This document shows, one piece after another, positions 9,453 to 18,530 of a DNA stretch of 64,000 bases. The stretch is from Hyphomicrobium sp. NDB2Meth4 (lineage in GTDB: Bacteria > Pseudomonadota > Alphaproteobacteria > Rhizobiales > Hyphomicrobiaceae). Where the stretch lies: the NCBI RefSeq assembly GCF_900117445.1, contig NZ_FPEJ01000001.1, positions 734,501-798,500 on the forward strand, written 5' to 3'. The stretch's first letter is position 1. Every line of letters begins with the position of its first letter. The translations under genes were made by a program, and so were the position numbers. A model generated the notes under the pieces. That model saw nothing but the letters and a program-made list of their open reading frames with translations. It searched no databases and was not told the DNA's origin.

Positions 9453-9815
9453 ATGCGCACCCTCATCATCTCCTACGACCTGGCCCAGCCACACCGGAAC
9501 AAGCACATCCTTGCGCAGCAGATCATGGCTCTCGGTCATTCGTGGGCCCGCCCGCTCGAGCAGACCTGGTACGTGAAGACAGACGCCCGCGAGGAAGAGA
9601 TTGAGGCGCAGCTGCGCGGCATGCTCGACCCCGATGACGGCCTCCTCATCCAGGCGACCCGCGATGAGGCGGTCATGACCAACACCGCGCTGCGCTGGTT
9701 CCGCCAGCGGCGCGCCGGCGTCGAAACCGGTGGCGACACCAATGTCATCGCCTTTCCGATGCCCCAACCTTTCGTCGACGATCAGCAGGAGCTGCCCCTC
9801 GCCGAAGCTTGTTGA
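9453..9815 (+). CDS. SinR-family / Cas2-like fold protein
   Basis: 121-residue protein beginning MRTLIISYDLAQPHRNKH, a beta-strand with SYDL like Cas2 and VapD ferredoxin-fold proteins; later WARPLEQTWYVKTDAREEEIEAQL and DDGLLIQATRDEAVMTNTALRWF fit a second beta-alpha-beta unit. Databases call relatives SinR family proteins. No cas1, other cas gene or repeat array is nearby, so it is not a CRISPR component. Function unknown. It precedes a strong terminator. Confidence 0.7.
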   Translation: MRTLIISYDLAQPHRNKHILAQQIMALGHSWARPLEQTWYVKTDAREEEIEAQLRGMLDPDDGLLIQATRDEAVMTNTALRWFRQRRAGVETGGDTNVIAFPMPQPFVDDQQELPLAEAC

Positions 9816-9922
9816 GTTTGCGTCTCTAGTAGCTGTTGCGTCCCCTAGTCCCGCGTCCCTGCGTTCTCTCAGTCCGCGTATCTCAGTCCAAGTCTCCCCC
9901 TCCGGTATTGCGTGAGGCGCCC

Positions 9923-9955
9923 GGCCCGATCCGTTCCCCCGGATCGGGCCTTTTT
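9923..9955 (+). terminator. Rho-independent terminator after the SinR-like gene
   Basis: Perfect 11-bp stem (GGCCCGATCCG at 9923-9933 with CGGATCGGGCC at 9940-9950), a six-base loop and a run of five T. It ends the plus-strand transcript of 9453-9815. Confidence 0.88.
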
Positions 9956-10115
9956 CGTTGCCGGGAGTGGAGCTCCTGCCGGCTTCGCCAGCACGAGGGA
10001 AGTGGACCAGTGAACCGCGGCCCTCTTGGACGCGAAGCGGCAAGGGCGCACGGCGCCCCGATCGTCCGAGCGTTTAACGGTGAGGACGTGAATCGGCGGC
10101 GCAAAGCGTGGCGCC

Positions 10116-10131
10116 CCGGCGCGAGCGCCGG
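10116..10131. repeat. REP-like palindrome, copy 1
   Basis: CCGGCGC-GA-GCGCCGG, a 7-bp perfect hairpin, lies downstream of hisH. An identical 16-mer occurs at 26769-26784. The rest of the gene-free stretch 9816-10190 holds only the terminator above and GC-rich sequence; an open frame there (9836-10174) has Arg/Pro/Ser-rich, non-protein-like composition. Confidence 0.5.
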
Positions 10132-10190
10132 CCCTCAGCAGAGCAACACGCGCATTGAGTGCGAGCCGCCGTAGCTTGTGCCAGTAAAAA

Positions 10191-10844
10191 CTACACCTTC
10201 CACTTCAGGAAGTTCGCGATCAGCTTCAGCCCCAGCGTCTGGCTCTTCTCGGGGTGGAACTGCGTGCCCGCCATGTTGTCCCGGGCGATCATCGCCGTCA
10301 CCGGCCCGCCGTAGTCTGTCTCGGCCACCACCGACGCGCGATCGTTCGCGACGAAATGATACGAGTGCACGAAGTATGCGTGCAGTCCCTGAGGCCCGGT
10401 CGGAATGTCCGCCAGCAGCGCGTGCGGCGTGATCACCGTCAGCGTGTTCCAGCCCATGTGTGGGATCTTCAGGCTCGCATCGTTCGGCTCGATGTGGCGC
10501 ACCTCGCCGCCAATCCAGTCGAGCCCCTGCGTCACCTCGAATTCGAGCCCGCGAGTCGCCATAAGCTGCATGCCGACGCAGATGCCGAGGAACGGCCGCC
10601 CCTTGCCGCGCACTGTCTCTTCCAGCGCTTCGCGCATACCGGCGACCGCTTCCAGCCCGCGCTTGCAATCGGCATATGCGCCGACACCCGGCAGCACGAC
10701 GCGATCCGCCGTCGCGACCACCTTCGGATCGTTCGTCACGTTGATTTCGGCATCAGCCCCACACTCACGTGAGGCGCGCTCGAAGGCCTTGGCCGCGGAG
10801 TGAAGGTTTCCCGAGCCGTAATCGATGATGGCAACGCGCTGCAT
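10191..10844 (-). CDS. hisH: Imidazole glycerol phosphate synthase glutaminase subunit
   Basis: Class I glutamine amidotransferase supplying ammonia to HisF. The triad is complete: Cys89 in GICVGMQL, His197 and Glu199 in QFHPEKSQ; the GVGAYADC oxyanion-strand region is present. 217 residues, normal length. It starts two bases after the DUF2628 stop, suggesting an operon hisB-DUF2628-hisH. Confidence 0.97.
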   Translation of the reverse strand: MQRVAIIDYGSGNLHSAAKAFERASRECGADAEINVTNDPKVVATADRVVLPGVGAYADCKRGLEAVAGMREALEETVRGKGRPFLGICVGMQLMATRGLEFEVTQGLDWIGGEVRHIEPNDASLKIPHMGWNTLTVITPHALLADIPTGPQGLHAYFVHSYHFVANDRASVVAETDYGGPVTAMIARDNMAGTQFHPEKSQTLGLKLIANFLKWKV

Positions 10845-10846
10845 TT

Positions 10847-11362
10847 CTAAGCTTCAGTCCCAGCCGGTGCGCGATCCCCGCGCTTGAACATCCCTGTGGC
10901 TTGCGCCAGCGCGGTTTGCGTCCAGGAAGGCCGTGCGCCAGAACCCACGGCGACAGTCGGCGCAGCCGGGATCTCCGTGCGCGTCGGCAGCCATACTTCC
11001 AGGAAGCGCCGCTCGCAATCTTCGCGCGAGCTACCCGACACCGTGCCGACCAGGGGCCAACCGCGACGCTCCAGCGAGGCGCTGTAGAGGTTGCCCGCCT
11101 CGAAACCGAACAGCACCTGCATGGCGAGCAATATGCCATTGCCGAGGTCGGGCGCGCCAAGTGCCGTGAACGCCCAAACGATGAGCCCGGCGAGCGCCAT
11201 GAAGGCGATCAATTCCAGCCACATCCGCTTCCACAGCAGCCAGACGGCTGGCAGCAGCGCCGCCAGCCAGGAAAAGCCGTCCTTCACGAACAGCAGTTGC
11301 TCGGCGCTTTCCAGCCGATTGGCCGATGCGTTCGGCGGCTCATGCACGGTGTAGATGACCAC
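10847..11362 (-). CDS. DUF2628 family membrane protein
   Basis: 171 residues; begins [10 protein letters not shown], then [27 protein letters not shown] and two or three transmembrane helices (about 30-50, 50-75 and 80-95), with a soluble tail. The [12 protein letters not shown] block is typical of DUF2628. Function unknown; the position between hisB and hisH is conserved in many Rhizobiales. GTG start. Confidence 0.85.
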   Translation of the reverse strand: MVIYTVHEPPNASANRLESAEQLLFVKDGFSWLAALLPAVWLLWKRMWLELIAFMALAGLIVWAFTALGAPDLGNGILLAMQVLFGFEAGNLYSASLERRGWPLVGTVSGSSREDCERRFLEVWLPTRTEIPAAPTVAVGSGARPSWTQTALAQATGMFKRGDRAPAGTEA

Positions 11363-11388
11363 GGAACGGCCTCACGCGAAAAGGTTCG

Positions 11389-11985
11389 TCAGCAGGCAAG
11401 CGTGCCCTTCGTCGAGGGTACGCGGCCCGCCTGGCGCGGATCGACTTCGCTCGCAGCGCGAAGAGCGCGCGCCAGCCCCTTATAGCAAGTCTCGGCGATG
11501 TGGTGGTTGTTGTCGCCGTAGAGGTTGGCGACGTGCAGCGTGATGCCGGCGTTCTGCGCAAACGCCTGGAACCACTCGCGGAACAATTCCGTGTCCATTT
11601 CACCGAGTTTCGGCTGCGTGAACTCCACATTCCACACCAGGTACGGCCGGCCCGAAATGTCGACCGCGACGCGCGTCAGCGTGCCGTCCATCGGCAGGTG
11701 CACGTCGGCGTAGCGGGTGATGCCCTTCTTGTCGCCGAGCGCCTTCGCCACCGCCTGTCCCAGCGTAATGCCGGCATCCTCGGTGGTGTGGTGGAAATCG
11801 ATGTGCAGGTCACCCTTCGCCTTGAGGGTGATGTCGATCATTGAATGGCGGGCAAGCTGCTCCAACATGTGGTCCAGAAAGCCGACGCCGGTCGAGATAT
11901 CGTACGCGCCGGTGCCGTCGAGATCGACCGTCGCGGTGATCTCGGTCTCCTTGGTCTTGCGGGAAATCGTCGCCTGCCGCTTCAA
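11389..11985 (-). CDS. hisB: Imidazoleglycerol-phosphate dehydratase
   Basis: Mn-dependent dehydratase of histidine synthesis, monofunctional type (198 residues). Metal-binding motifs are present: [46 protein letters not shown]. The start appears to be TTG at 11985, behind AAGAGG; no in-frame ATG lies close by. It is divergent from hslV, with about 125 bases shared for promoters. Confidence 0.96.
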   Translation of the reverse strand: MKRQATISRKTKETEITATVDLDGTGAYDISTGVGFLDHMLEQLARHSMIDITLKAKGDLHIDFHHTTEDAGITLGQAVAKALGDKKGITRYADVHLPMDGTLTRVAVDISGRPYLVWNVEFTQPKLGEMDTELFREWFQAFAQNAGITLHVANLYGDNNHHIAETCYKGLARALRAASEVDPRQAGRVPSTKGTLAC

Positions 11986-12110
11986 GTTAGGCCTCTTGGC
12001 TAATGGCTTGCCTCGCTGGAAACGAGCGTTTATCAGCTTGAGCCCTGCCGTTCCAGCGCCGCGGCAAGCGCCTTGCGGGCCTCAAAACCCGCCGTCTGGA
12101 TGCTAATGCA

Positions 12111-12692
12111 ATGCAAACTTCTGGTTCTTCCGCGGATGCTCCGCGCTCCTGGCACGCCACCACCATACTCACCATTCGTAAAAATGGTCGTGTGGTCATC
12201 GCTGGCGATGGTCAGGTGAGCCTCGGCGCCACCATTATCAAGGCCAATGCCCGCAAGGTTCGCCGGCTCGGCAAGGGCGACGTAATCGGCGGATTCGCTG
12301 GCGCCACGGCTGATGCCTTCACCCTGTTCGAGCGCCTCGAAGCCAAGCTGGAGCAGTATCCCGCCCAGCTCACCCGCGCCTGCGTCGAACTCGCCAAGGA
12401 CTGGCGCACCGACCGCTATCTGCGCCGCCTCGAAGCCATGATGCTGGTTGCCGACGCCGAAAGCACCCTGGTCTTGACCGGCACCGGCGACGTCCTGGAG
12501 CCCGTGCGCCACGTCATGGGCATCGGATCGGGCGGCAACTATGCGCTCGCGGCGGCCCGCGCGCTGCTCGACCAGCCGCTCGACGCTGAGACGATTGCCC
12601 GCAAAGCCATGGCTATTGCTGCTGAGATATGCGTTTACACCAACGATAACCTGGTCATCGAAAGCCTGCCGTCCACGCGGCGGGACGAATAA
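12111..12692 (+). CDS. hslV: ATP-dependent protease HslVU, peptidase subunit
   Basis: N-terminal-nucleophile threonine protease forming a double hexameric core regulated by HslU. The short pro-region ends at [20 protein letters not shown], giving a mature N-terminal Thr. The domain is intact through [14 protein letters not shown] and the C-terminal TNDNLVIE strand. 193 residues. The partner hslU is 1.5 kb downstream, separated by two membrane-protein genes rather than directly linked. Confidence 0.96.
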   Translation: MQTSGSSADAPRSWHATTILTIRKNGRVVIAGDGQVSLGATIIKANARKVRRLGKGDVIGGFAGATADAFTLFERLEAKLEQYPAQLTRACVELAKDWRTDRYLRRLEAMMLVADAESTLVLTGTGDVLEPVRHVMGIGSGGNYALAAARALLDQPLDAETIARKAMAIAAEICVYTNDNLVIESLPSTRRDE

Positions 12693-12722
12693 AGACCGGT
12701 AACGCCGCAGGGGAGACGACGC

Positions 12723-13046
12723 ATGGCGTGGATGTTCCTAATCGCCGCCGGGGCACTAGAGGTGGCGGCGACGACGGCATTTCGCTTCTCGGGCGGATTG
12801 AGCCCGAGCAGGCTCGGCTTCACGCTCACGTTTTTTGCTCTCGCCGGGCTCAGCCTCTATTGCCTCAACCGCTCCCTCGAAGGCGTCCCGCTTGGGACCG
12901 CCTACGCTGTTTGGACGGGTATTGGTGCCGCCGGCACCGCAGTCCTCGGCGTATGGGCCTTCGGCGAGGTCGCAACGCCGCAGCGCATGATGCTGCTCTT
13001 CGCCCTGGTTGCCTGCATCGTCGGCCTCAAGTTCGTCTCGGCTTGA
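12723..13046 (+). CDS. SMR-family small multidrug/guanidinium exporter
   Basis: 107 residues with four transmembrane helices. The essential membrane glutamate is in helix 1 (AAGALEVAATTAFRFS, Glu13), and GTAYAVWTGIGAAGTAVLGVWAFGE is the helix 3 signature of the family (SugE/EmrE/Gdx). It exports cationic compounds in exchange for protons. Drug versus guanidinium type cannot be settled from sequence. It starts 30 bases after hslV. Confidence 0.9.
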   Translation: MAWMFLIAAGALEVAATTAFRFSGGLSPSRLGFTLTFFALAGLSLYCLNRSLEGVPLGTAYAVWTGIGAAGTAVLGVWAFGEVATPQRMMLLFALVACIVGLKFVSA

Positions 13047-13063
13047 CGGCATCCTTGAGCCGC

Positions 13064-14125
13064 ATGATCCGCGACGAGCACATCGACCTTGGCGTCGCCC
13101 AGGGCATTATCACCGCCGAGCAAGCGACCCGTCTGCGCGCACTGGCCGCTGATGCCGCCACGCCGCCGGCCGATCAATCGGCAGCTATTGACCCCGACGA
13201 TGAGCGCTTCCGCCTCATCGGTGGCTTCAACGACATCTTCGTCGCCATCGGCATCCTGCTTCTCGTCTCGGCCCTCTTCGGCCTGTCGAGCACGCTCGGC
13301 TCCGGCGTTGTCTTCGCCGCGCTCGGCATGGTCGCAGCGTGGGCCCTGTCCGAGGTGTTTGCCCGCCGCCTTCGGTTGGCCCTGCCCGCGATAACACTAT
13401 CCCTGATGTTCGCCTCGGCCGGCGGTATCGTCGCCTATGGCGCCGCCGCCGTGGCAATGCAGGCGACTGGCGTTCTGGCCGAGCCGACCACCTCTATGAC
13501 TTGGCTGCTCTGCGGACTTGGCACCGCCCTCTCCGCAGCGCTCCACCGCTGGCGCTTCAACGTACCGATCGACACTGCCATCGTCGCTGGCGGGCTCGCC
13601 TGCGCGGTCGTCGGCGCGAGCGGCATGATCGACGCCCAGTGGACCAGCGACCATCAACCCCTGCTGCTGGCCATCCTTGGTGCCATCATCTTCGTCGCAG
13701 CCGCCTGCGTTGACGCGACTGACCCGCGACGCGTGACGCGCCGGTCCGATGTCGGCTTCTGGCTGCATCTCCTCGCCGCGCCGCTGCTGGTACAAGCCAT
13801 GACGTCGCTGGTTTTCGGTCCCGCCGAAGAGCTTGGCGTCGCCAAGGCGATTGGCGTTCTCGCTCTGTTTGCCGCCTTCGGTCTGGTCGCGCTCGTGCTC
13901 GATCGTCGCGCGCTGCTGGTCTCCGGGCTAACCTACGCCGGCATCGCCATCGGCTATTTGCTTTCAGAAAGCCTGGCGAAAGATGTTTCCGTTTCCTTGA
14001 CCCTACTGGGCCTTGCCGCTCTTGTGCTGCTACTCTCGGCCCAGTGGCGCCGCCTGCGCGCCGCTGCCGTCAATACGCTGCCTCTCGGCAGCTTCCGCCA
14101 ATTCGTCCCACCCGCTTCCGTATAA
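13064..14125 (+). CDS. Polytopic membrane protein (DUF2157-like)
   Basis: 353 residues. A short soluble N-terminus (MIRDEHIDLGVAQGIITAEQATRLRALA) resembles the start of DUF2157 proteins, followed by about ten hydrophobic helices (from about residue 48 to 335) in pairs. No transport motif recognised. The ATG at 13064 begins the coherent protein; the frame stays open further upstream only as a shadow of the SMR gene. Function unknown. Confidence 0.75.
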   Translation: MIRDEHIDLGVAQGIITAEQATRLRALAADAATPPADQSAAIDPDDERFRLIGGFNDIFVAIGILLLVSALFGLSSTLGSGVVFAALGMVAAWALSEVFARRLRLALPAITLSLMFASAGGIVAYGAAAVAMQATGVLAEPTTSMTWLLCGLGTALSAALHRWRFNVPIDTAIVAGGLACAVVGASGMIDAQWTSDHQPLLLAILGAIIFVAAACVDATDPRRVTRRSDVGFWLHLLAAPLLVQAMTSLVFGPAEELGVAKAIGVLALFAAFGLVALVLDRRALLVSGLTYAGIAIGYLLSESLAKDVSVSLTLLGLAALVLLLSAQWRRLRAAAVNTLPLGSFRQFVPPASV

Positions 14126-14181
14126 CGGAGGAAGGCGCCAGATAAGATGGCGCCCGGCGCACGACACCACAGGACCCACCG

Positions 14182-15498
14182 ATGACCAACTTCTCCCCGC
14201 GTGAAATCGTTTCCGAGCTGGACCGCTACATCGTCGGGCAGGCCGACGCCAAGCGTGCCGTGGCGATTGCGTTGCGTAACCGCTGGCGCCGCCAGCAGCT
14301 CGTCGGGGACCTAAAGGAAGAGGTTCTGCCCAAGAACATCCTCATGATCGGACCGACCGGCGTCGGCAAAACGGAAATCTCGCGCCGCCTCGCCAAGCTC
14401 GCTGGCGCGCCATTCATCAAGATCGAGGCCACTAAGTTCACCGAAGTCGGTTACGTCGGCCGCGACGTCGACAGCATCATCCGCGATCTCGTCGAGGTCG
14501 CGCTGTCGCTCGTGAAGGACGGCAAGCGCAAGGAGGTGCGCACGCGCGCCGAAAAGAACGCCGAAGAGCGCGTTCTGGACGCCCTCGTTGGCCCCGCCGC
14601 TTCGCCCGGCACGCGAGAGTCGTTCCGCAAGAAGCTGCGCGACGGCGAGCTGAACGACAAGGAAATCGAAATCCAGGTGTCCGAGGCACCCGGTGCTGGC
14701 CTGCCGATGTTCGACATTCCCGGCGCACCGGGAGCTTCCATCGGTGCAATCAACCTCGGCGACATGCTCGGCAAGGCCTTCGGCCAGCGCATGAAGCCGC
14801 GCCGCGTCACCGTCGCCGACAGCTACGACGTTCTGATTGCCGAGGAGAGCGACAAGCTCATCGATAGCGAGACGCTGTCGGGCGAAGCCATAAGCGCCGT
14901 CGAGAACAACGGCATCGTCTTCCTCGATGAGATCGACAAGATCTGCTCGCGCTCCGATTCCGGGCGTGCCACCGGCGATGTCTCGCGCGAAGGCGTCCAG
15001 CGCGATCTCCTGCCGTTGATCGAGGGCACCACCGTTTCGACGAAATACGGGCCGGTGAAAACCGATCACGTGCTGTTCATCGCCTCGGGCGCGTTCCACG
15101 TCGCCAAGCCGTCAGACCTGCTGCCCGAGCTGCAAGGTCGCCTGCCGATCCGCGTCGAGTTGCAGGCCCTGACGCGAGAGGACTTCCGCCGCATCCTCAC
15201 TGAACCGGAGGCAAGCCTCATCAAGCAGTACATCGCGCTGCTGGCCACCGAGAGTCTGAACATCAACTTCACCGACGATGCCATCGACGCGCTCGCTGAC
15301 GCCGCCGTTCAGGTCAACTCGACCGTCGAGAATATCGGCGCCCGCCGCCTGCAGACGGTGATGGAGCGCGTCCTCGATGAAATCTCGTTTGACGCTTCCG
15401 ACCGCGGCGGACAATCGGTCACGGTCGATGCGGCATACGTCAACGATCGCATCGGCGACCTCGCCAAGAACGCCGATCTGTCCAAGTTCATTCTCTAG
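14182..15498 (+). CDS. hslU: ATP-dependent protease HslVU, ATPase subunit
   Basis: AAA+ unfoldase of HslVU. Walker A is GPTGVGKT, Walker [10 protein letters not shown]; the [15 protein letters not shown] block (with the GYVG pore loop) and the arginine-finger region follow, and the C-terminal DLSKFIL tail that inserts into HslV is intact. The I-domain (about residues 110-240) carries [22 protein letters not shown]. 438 residues, typical length. Confidence 0.97.
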   Translation: MTNFSPREIVSELDRYIVGQADAKRAVAIALRNRWRRQQLVGDLKEEVLPKNILMIGPTGVGKTEISRRLAKLAGAPFIKIEATKFTEVGYVGRDVDSIIRDLVEVALSLVKDGKRKEVRTRAEKNAEERVLDALVGPAASPGTRESFRKKLRDGELNDKEIEIQVSEAPGAGLPMFDIPGAPGASIGAINLGDMLGKAFGQRMKPRRVTVADSYDVLIAEESDKLIDSETLSGEAISAVENNGIVFLDEIDKICSRSDSGRATGDVSREGVQRDLLPLIEGTTVSTKYGPVKTDHVLFIASGAFHVAKPSDLLPELQGRLPIRVELQALTREDFRRILTEPEASLIKQYIALLATESLNINFTDDAIDALADAAVQVNSTVENIGARRLQTVMERVLDEISFDASDRGGQSVTVDAAYVNDRIGDLAKNADLSKFIL

Positions 15499-15644
15499 CG
15501 TTCGCGGGATCTACCGACGGCCATTCGCCGCCGGACTGATCTGCATCGCTTTGTGCTCCCGCTGACACATCCCTCTGCAGGTTCGGCATGATGCAGTGCA
15601 CTCGCTCTTGAACGGCGTGCAGCCGGACCGGTACTTTGGCCCGC

Positions 15645-16031
15645 ATGGAAAGTCGAGTTCAGTTGCCGCGTAATCGACTGGCCGGAGCGTTGGCGCTTCT
15701 GGGGCTGGCGTTCTACGCGCTGCTCCTGCCCCTTCACCTCACCTCGCAATTCGAGCATCAGCTTTTCGCGGCCGAGTTCGGCTTGGCCGAACAAACAATC
15801 TGCACCACTGACGGGAGCAATGCGGCCGGCACCTCCGCGCCGGGGGCACCATCTTCCAGCTGCCCCATCTGCAAAGGCCTCGCGGCATTCCAGCTTGCTC
15901 TGGCGCCTGCGCCATCCGTCGTGGCTCCACCTGCGCACATTCATGCGCCACTAGCACTCGCCTCCCATGAGGATGTCGCGAGCGCAACGACCATCCCTGC
16001 CAGAAGCCGCGGACCGCCCGCCCAGGCCTGA
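15645..16031 (+). CDS. DUF2946-like protein, probably copper-associated
   Basis: 128 residues with an N-terminal membrane helix (LAGALALLGLAFYALLLPLHL), a CPICKGLAAFQLALAP motif in the middle and a His-containing tail (PAHIHAPLALASHED). The CPxC-type motif with hydrophobic flank is the hallmark of DUF2946, a family often beside copper genes. It lies directly upstream of a copper-type TonB receptor on the same strand, supporting a role in copper handling. Start uncertain (TTG at 15636 or ATG at 15645). Confidence 0.65.
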   Translation: MESRVQLPRNRLAGALALLGLAFYALLLPLHLTSQFEHQLFAAEFGLAEQTICTTDGSNAAGTSAPGAPSSSCPICKGLAAFQLALAPAPSVVAPPAHIHAPLALASHEDVASATTIPARSRGPPAQA

Positions 16032-16164
16032 CCGCGTGGATCGTGAAGGCAATCCGCCAGCAGCGTGATGCTGCACGCGTGCCTCGGCCACGTCGTTCTG
16101 CGTCAAGCGTCGCAGCGCCTGTTGAAGCGCGCGCGCTCAAGTAGCGTCCCTGGGAGTAGCGTTC

Positions 16165-18474
16165 ATGTATCGGAGTTACGGCGTACCGCTCGCTTGCGCG
16201 AGCGCGGTCGCAATCATTGCGGTAACGGCGGGTGCAACGGCATCCGCGCAAGAAGCCTCGACAGCCCTTCCGCCCGTCGTCGTCGAGCAGAAGCAGCTGC
16301 CGAACAAGCCGACCAAGAAGAAGGTGGCGAAGAAGTCGTCCGCGCAGCAATCCACCGCCGGCGATGCCAATGGCGAGGATGATCACGCCGCCATGGGCCA
16401 TGGCCCCGCGGATATCGGCGTCGGCCATTCGGGCATGGCCGTGCCGCTCAACACGACGCGCGTGGACCGCAAGACCATCCAGTCGCAGGCGCCGACGTCC
16501 AGCGACACGGCAGCGATCATGAGCCGTGCGCCCGGTGGCAGCATCTTCTCTGGTGGCGGACTGTCCAGTCTGCCGGTCCTCAACGGCCTCAACGACGACC
16601 GCGTGAAGGTGCTGCTCAACGGCATGGTTGTGACCTCGGCGTGCTCCAATCACATGAACCCGCCGCTGTCCTACATCGATCCATCGCAGATCGTCGCTGC
16701 CGAAGTGATCGCGGGCGTCACCCCGGTCAGCAAGGGCGGCGACAGCCTTGGCGGCACCATCGTCGTCGAATCCGCCATTCCCGAGTTCGCCACGGGCGAT
16801 GGCGTAAAGACCTCGGGTTCTCTCTCGACGTTCTATCGCAGCAACGGCGACAAGGTCGGTGTGTCTGCCACAGCCAACGCCGCGACACAGAACGTCAGCG
16901 TGGGGTACGCTGGTTCCTGGACCAAAGCCGACGACTACGAGCGCGGCGGTGACGGCGCTACGGTCCTCTCGACCCTATATCAGGCCGCCAACCACTCGCT
17001 GACCTTCGCCGCCAAGGACGCCGACAACCTGCTCGTCGTCCAGGGCACCTATGCGACGATCCCCTACCAGGGGTTCATCAACCAGCGCATGGACATGGTC
17101 GACAACGAGGCGTGGATGCTCAACGCGCGCTACGTCGGCCGCTTCGACTGGGGTCTCCTCGACGCGCGCGCCTTCTATCACAACACCAGCCACGCGATGG
17201 ACATCCTCGAGGACAAGCAACCGGGTGCCATGCCGATGCGCACCGAAGGCACCGATGCGGGCTATTCGGTCAAGGCGGAGATCCCGCTTTCCAGTACCGA
17301 TCTGGTCCGCATCGGCAACGAGTTCCACCACCAGGGCTTGGACGATTGGTGGCCGCCGCTCTCCGGCAGCATGATGATGGGGCCCGACACCTATTGGAAC
17401 ATCAATGGCGGGCGCCGCGATCGCCTCGGCACCTTCCTTGAGTGGGAGCACCGCTGGGATCGCTCATGGACCACCATGATCGGCGCCCGCAACGACGTCG
17501 TCTGGATGGATACCGGCAACGTACAGGCCTATAGCGATGCCAGCTGTCTGATGATGATGATGGGCATGTGCATGATGCCCAATCCCGACGCCGCGGCCGC
17601 AGCCGCCTTCAACAGCAAGGATCGCTCGCGCACGGACGTGAACTTCGACATCACCGCCATGGCCCGCTACGAGCCATCGGCGAACGAGGTGTACGAGTTC
17701 GGCTATGCCCGCAAGACTCGCTCGCCCAGCCTCTATGAGCGCTACTCTTGGGGTGTCGGCAGCATGGCCGCCACGATGATCGGTTGGTATGGCGACGGCA
17801 ACGGCTACATCGGCAACCCTGATCTCGACCCCGAGGTGGGCCACACGCTCAGCTTCACCGCGGGCTGGCATGACAAGGCGCATCGTGACTGGATGCTGCA
17901 CATCACGCCCTACTACACCTACGTCGAAGACTACATCGACGCCGACTACGTCGCCGCGATGTCCAACGCCAACTTCGTCACCCTGCGCTTCGCCAATCAC
18001 GACGCACGCCTCTACGGCGTTAACGTGTCAGGCTCGGCACTGTTGTGGGAGAGCAAGCGAGACGGTCGCTTCGACGTGTCGGGCGTGGTTGGCTACGTCA
18101 ACGGCGAGAACCTCGATAGTGGCGACAACCTCTATCACATGATGCCGTTCAACGTTCGCCTGGCGCTTCAGCATAGCCTCGGCAACTGGTCGAGCATTGC
18201 CGAGTTGGTTGCGGTCAGCCGCAAAGCCGAGATCAACGAGCTGCGCAATGAGCCGCAGACGCCCGGATATGCAATCCTCAATCTGCGCACCAGCTACGAG
18301 TGGCAGAACATGCGCTTCGATGTCGGCGTCGATAACGTGTTCGACCAGCTCTACTACCCGCCGCTGGGTGGCGTCGATTGGGCCGGCTACAAGGCCGGCG
18401 GTCAGGTCGGAACCATCGGGGCTGTTGCAGGCGAAGGCCGCTCCTTCAATGCCGGCGTCACAGTGAAGTTCTGA
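16165..18474 (+). CDS. TonB-dependent outer-membrane copper receptor (OprC-like)
   Basis: 769-residue TonB-dependent transporter: signal peptide (about 1-28), plug domain with MSRAPGGSIFSGGG and VKVLLNGM, then a 22-strand barrel ending in an aromatic VTVKF. Copper signatures are visible: CSNHM (Cys160-X3-Met164) in the plug, followed by NPPLSYIDP, and HAM (His343-X-Met345) in the barrel, matching the CxxxM and HxM sites known in OprC. A Met/Cys-rich segment (Cys461-Met471) may be an extra metal site. A DUF2946 gene lies upstream. Substrate inferred as copper. Confidence 0.85.
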   Translation: MYRSYGVPLACASAVAIIAVTAGATASAQEASTALPPVVVEQKQLPNKPTKKKVAKKSSAQQSTAGDANGEDDHAAMGHGPADIGVGHSGMAVPLNTTRVDRKTIQSQAPTSSDTAAIMSRAPGGSIFSGGGLSSLPVLNGLNDDRVKVLLNGMVVTSACSNHMNPPLSYIDPSQIVAAEVIAGVTPVSKGGDSLGGTIVVESAIPEFATGDGVKTSGSLSTFYRSNGDKVGVSATANAATQNVSVGYAGSWTKADDYERGGDGATVLSTLYQAANHSLTFAAKDADNLLVVQGTYATIPYQGFINQRMDMVDNEAWMLNARYVGRFDWGLLDARAFYHNTSHAMDILEDKQPGAMPMRTEGTDAGYSVKAEIPLSSTDLVRIGNEFHHQGLDDWWPPLSGSMMMGPDTYWNINGGRRDRLGTFLEWEHRWDRSWTTMIGARNDVVWMDTGNVQAYSDASCLMMMMGMCMMPNPDAAAAAAFNSKDRSRTDVNFDITAMARYEPSANEVYEFGYARKTRSPSLYERYSWGVGSMAATMIGWYGDGNGYIGNPDLDPEVGHTLSFTAGWHDKAHRDWMLHITPYYTYVEDYIDADYVAAMSNANFVTLRFANHDARLYGVNVSGSALLWESKRDGRFDVSGVVGYVNGENLDSGDNLYHMMPFNVRLALQHSLGNWSSIAELVAVSRKAEINELRNEPQTPGYAILNLRTSYEWQNMRFDVGVDNVFDQLYYPPLGGVDWAGYKAGGQVGTIGAVAGEGRSFNAGVTVKF

Positions 18475-18480
18475 CAAAGA

Positions 18481-18509
18481 AGGGGGTGGCGCTTCTGGCG
18501 CCGCCCCCT
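18481..18509. terminator. Hairpin between convergent genes
   Basis: A 12-bp stem (AGGGGGTGGCGC with GCGCCGCCCCCT, one G-T pair) with a five-base loop, seven bases after the TonB receptor stop. Read on the minus strand the stem is followed by TTCTTTGTC, so it may terminate the dipeptidase transcript as well. Confidence 0.65.
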
Positions 18510-18530
18510 ACGCACCTCGTGGCGGCGGCG

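Noticed and set aside
9453-9815. CRISPR-Cas locus suggested by a Cas2-like protein
   Set aside because: No cas1, no other cas gene and no spaced repeats in the flanks.
9836-10174. 112-residue plus-strand frame
   Set aside because: It runs through a terminator and a REP-like hairpin and has Arg/Pro/Ser-rich composition.
12728-13063. N-terminal extension of the DUF2157-like gene
   Set aside because: The extension is an out-of-frame reading of the SMR gene with Arg/Pro-rich composition.
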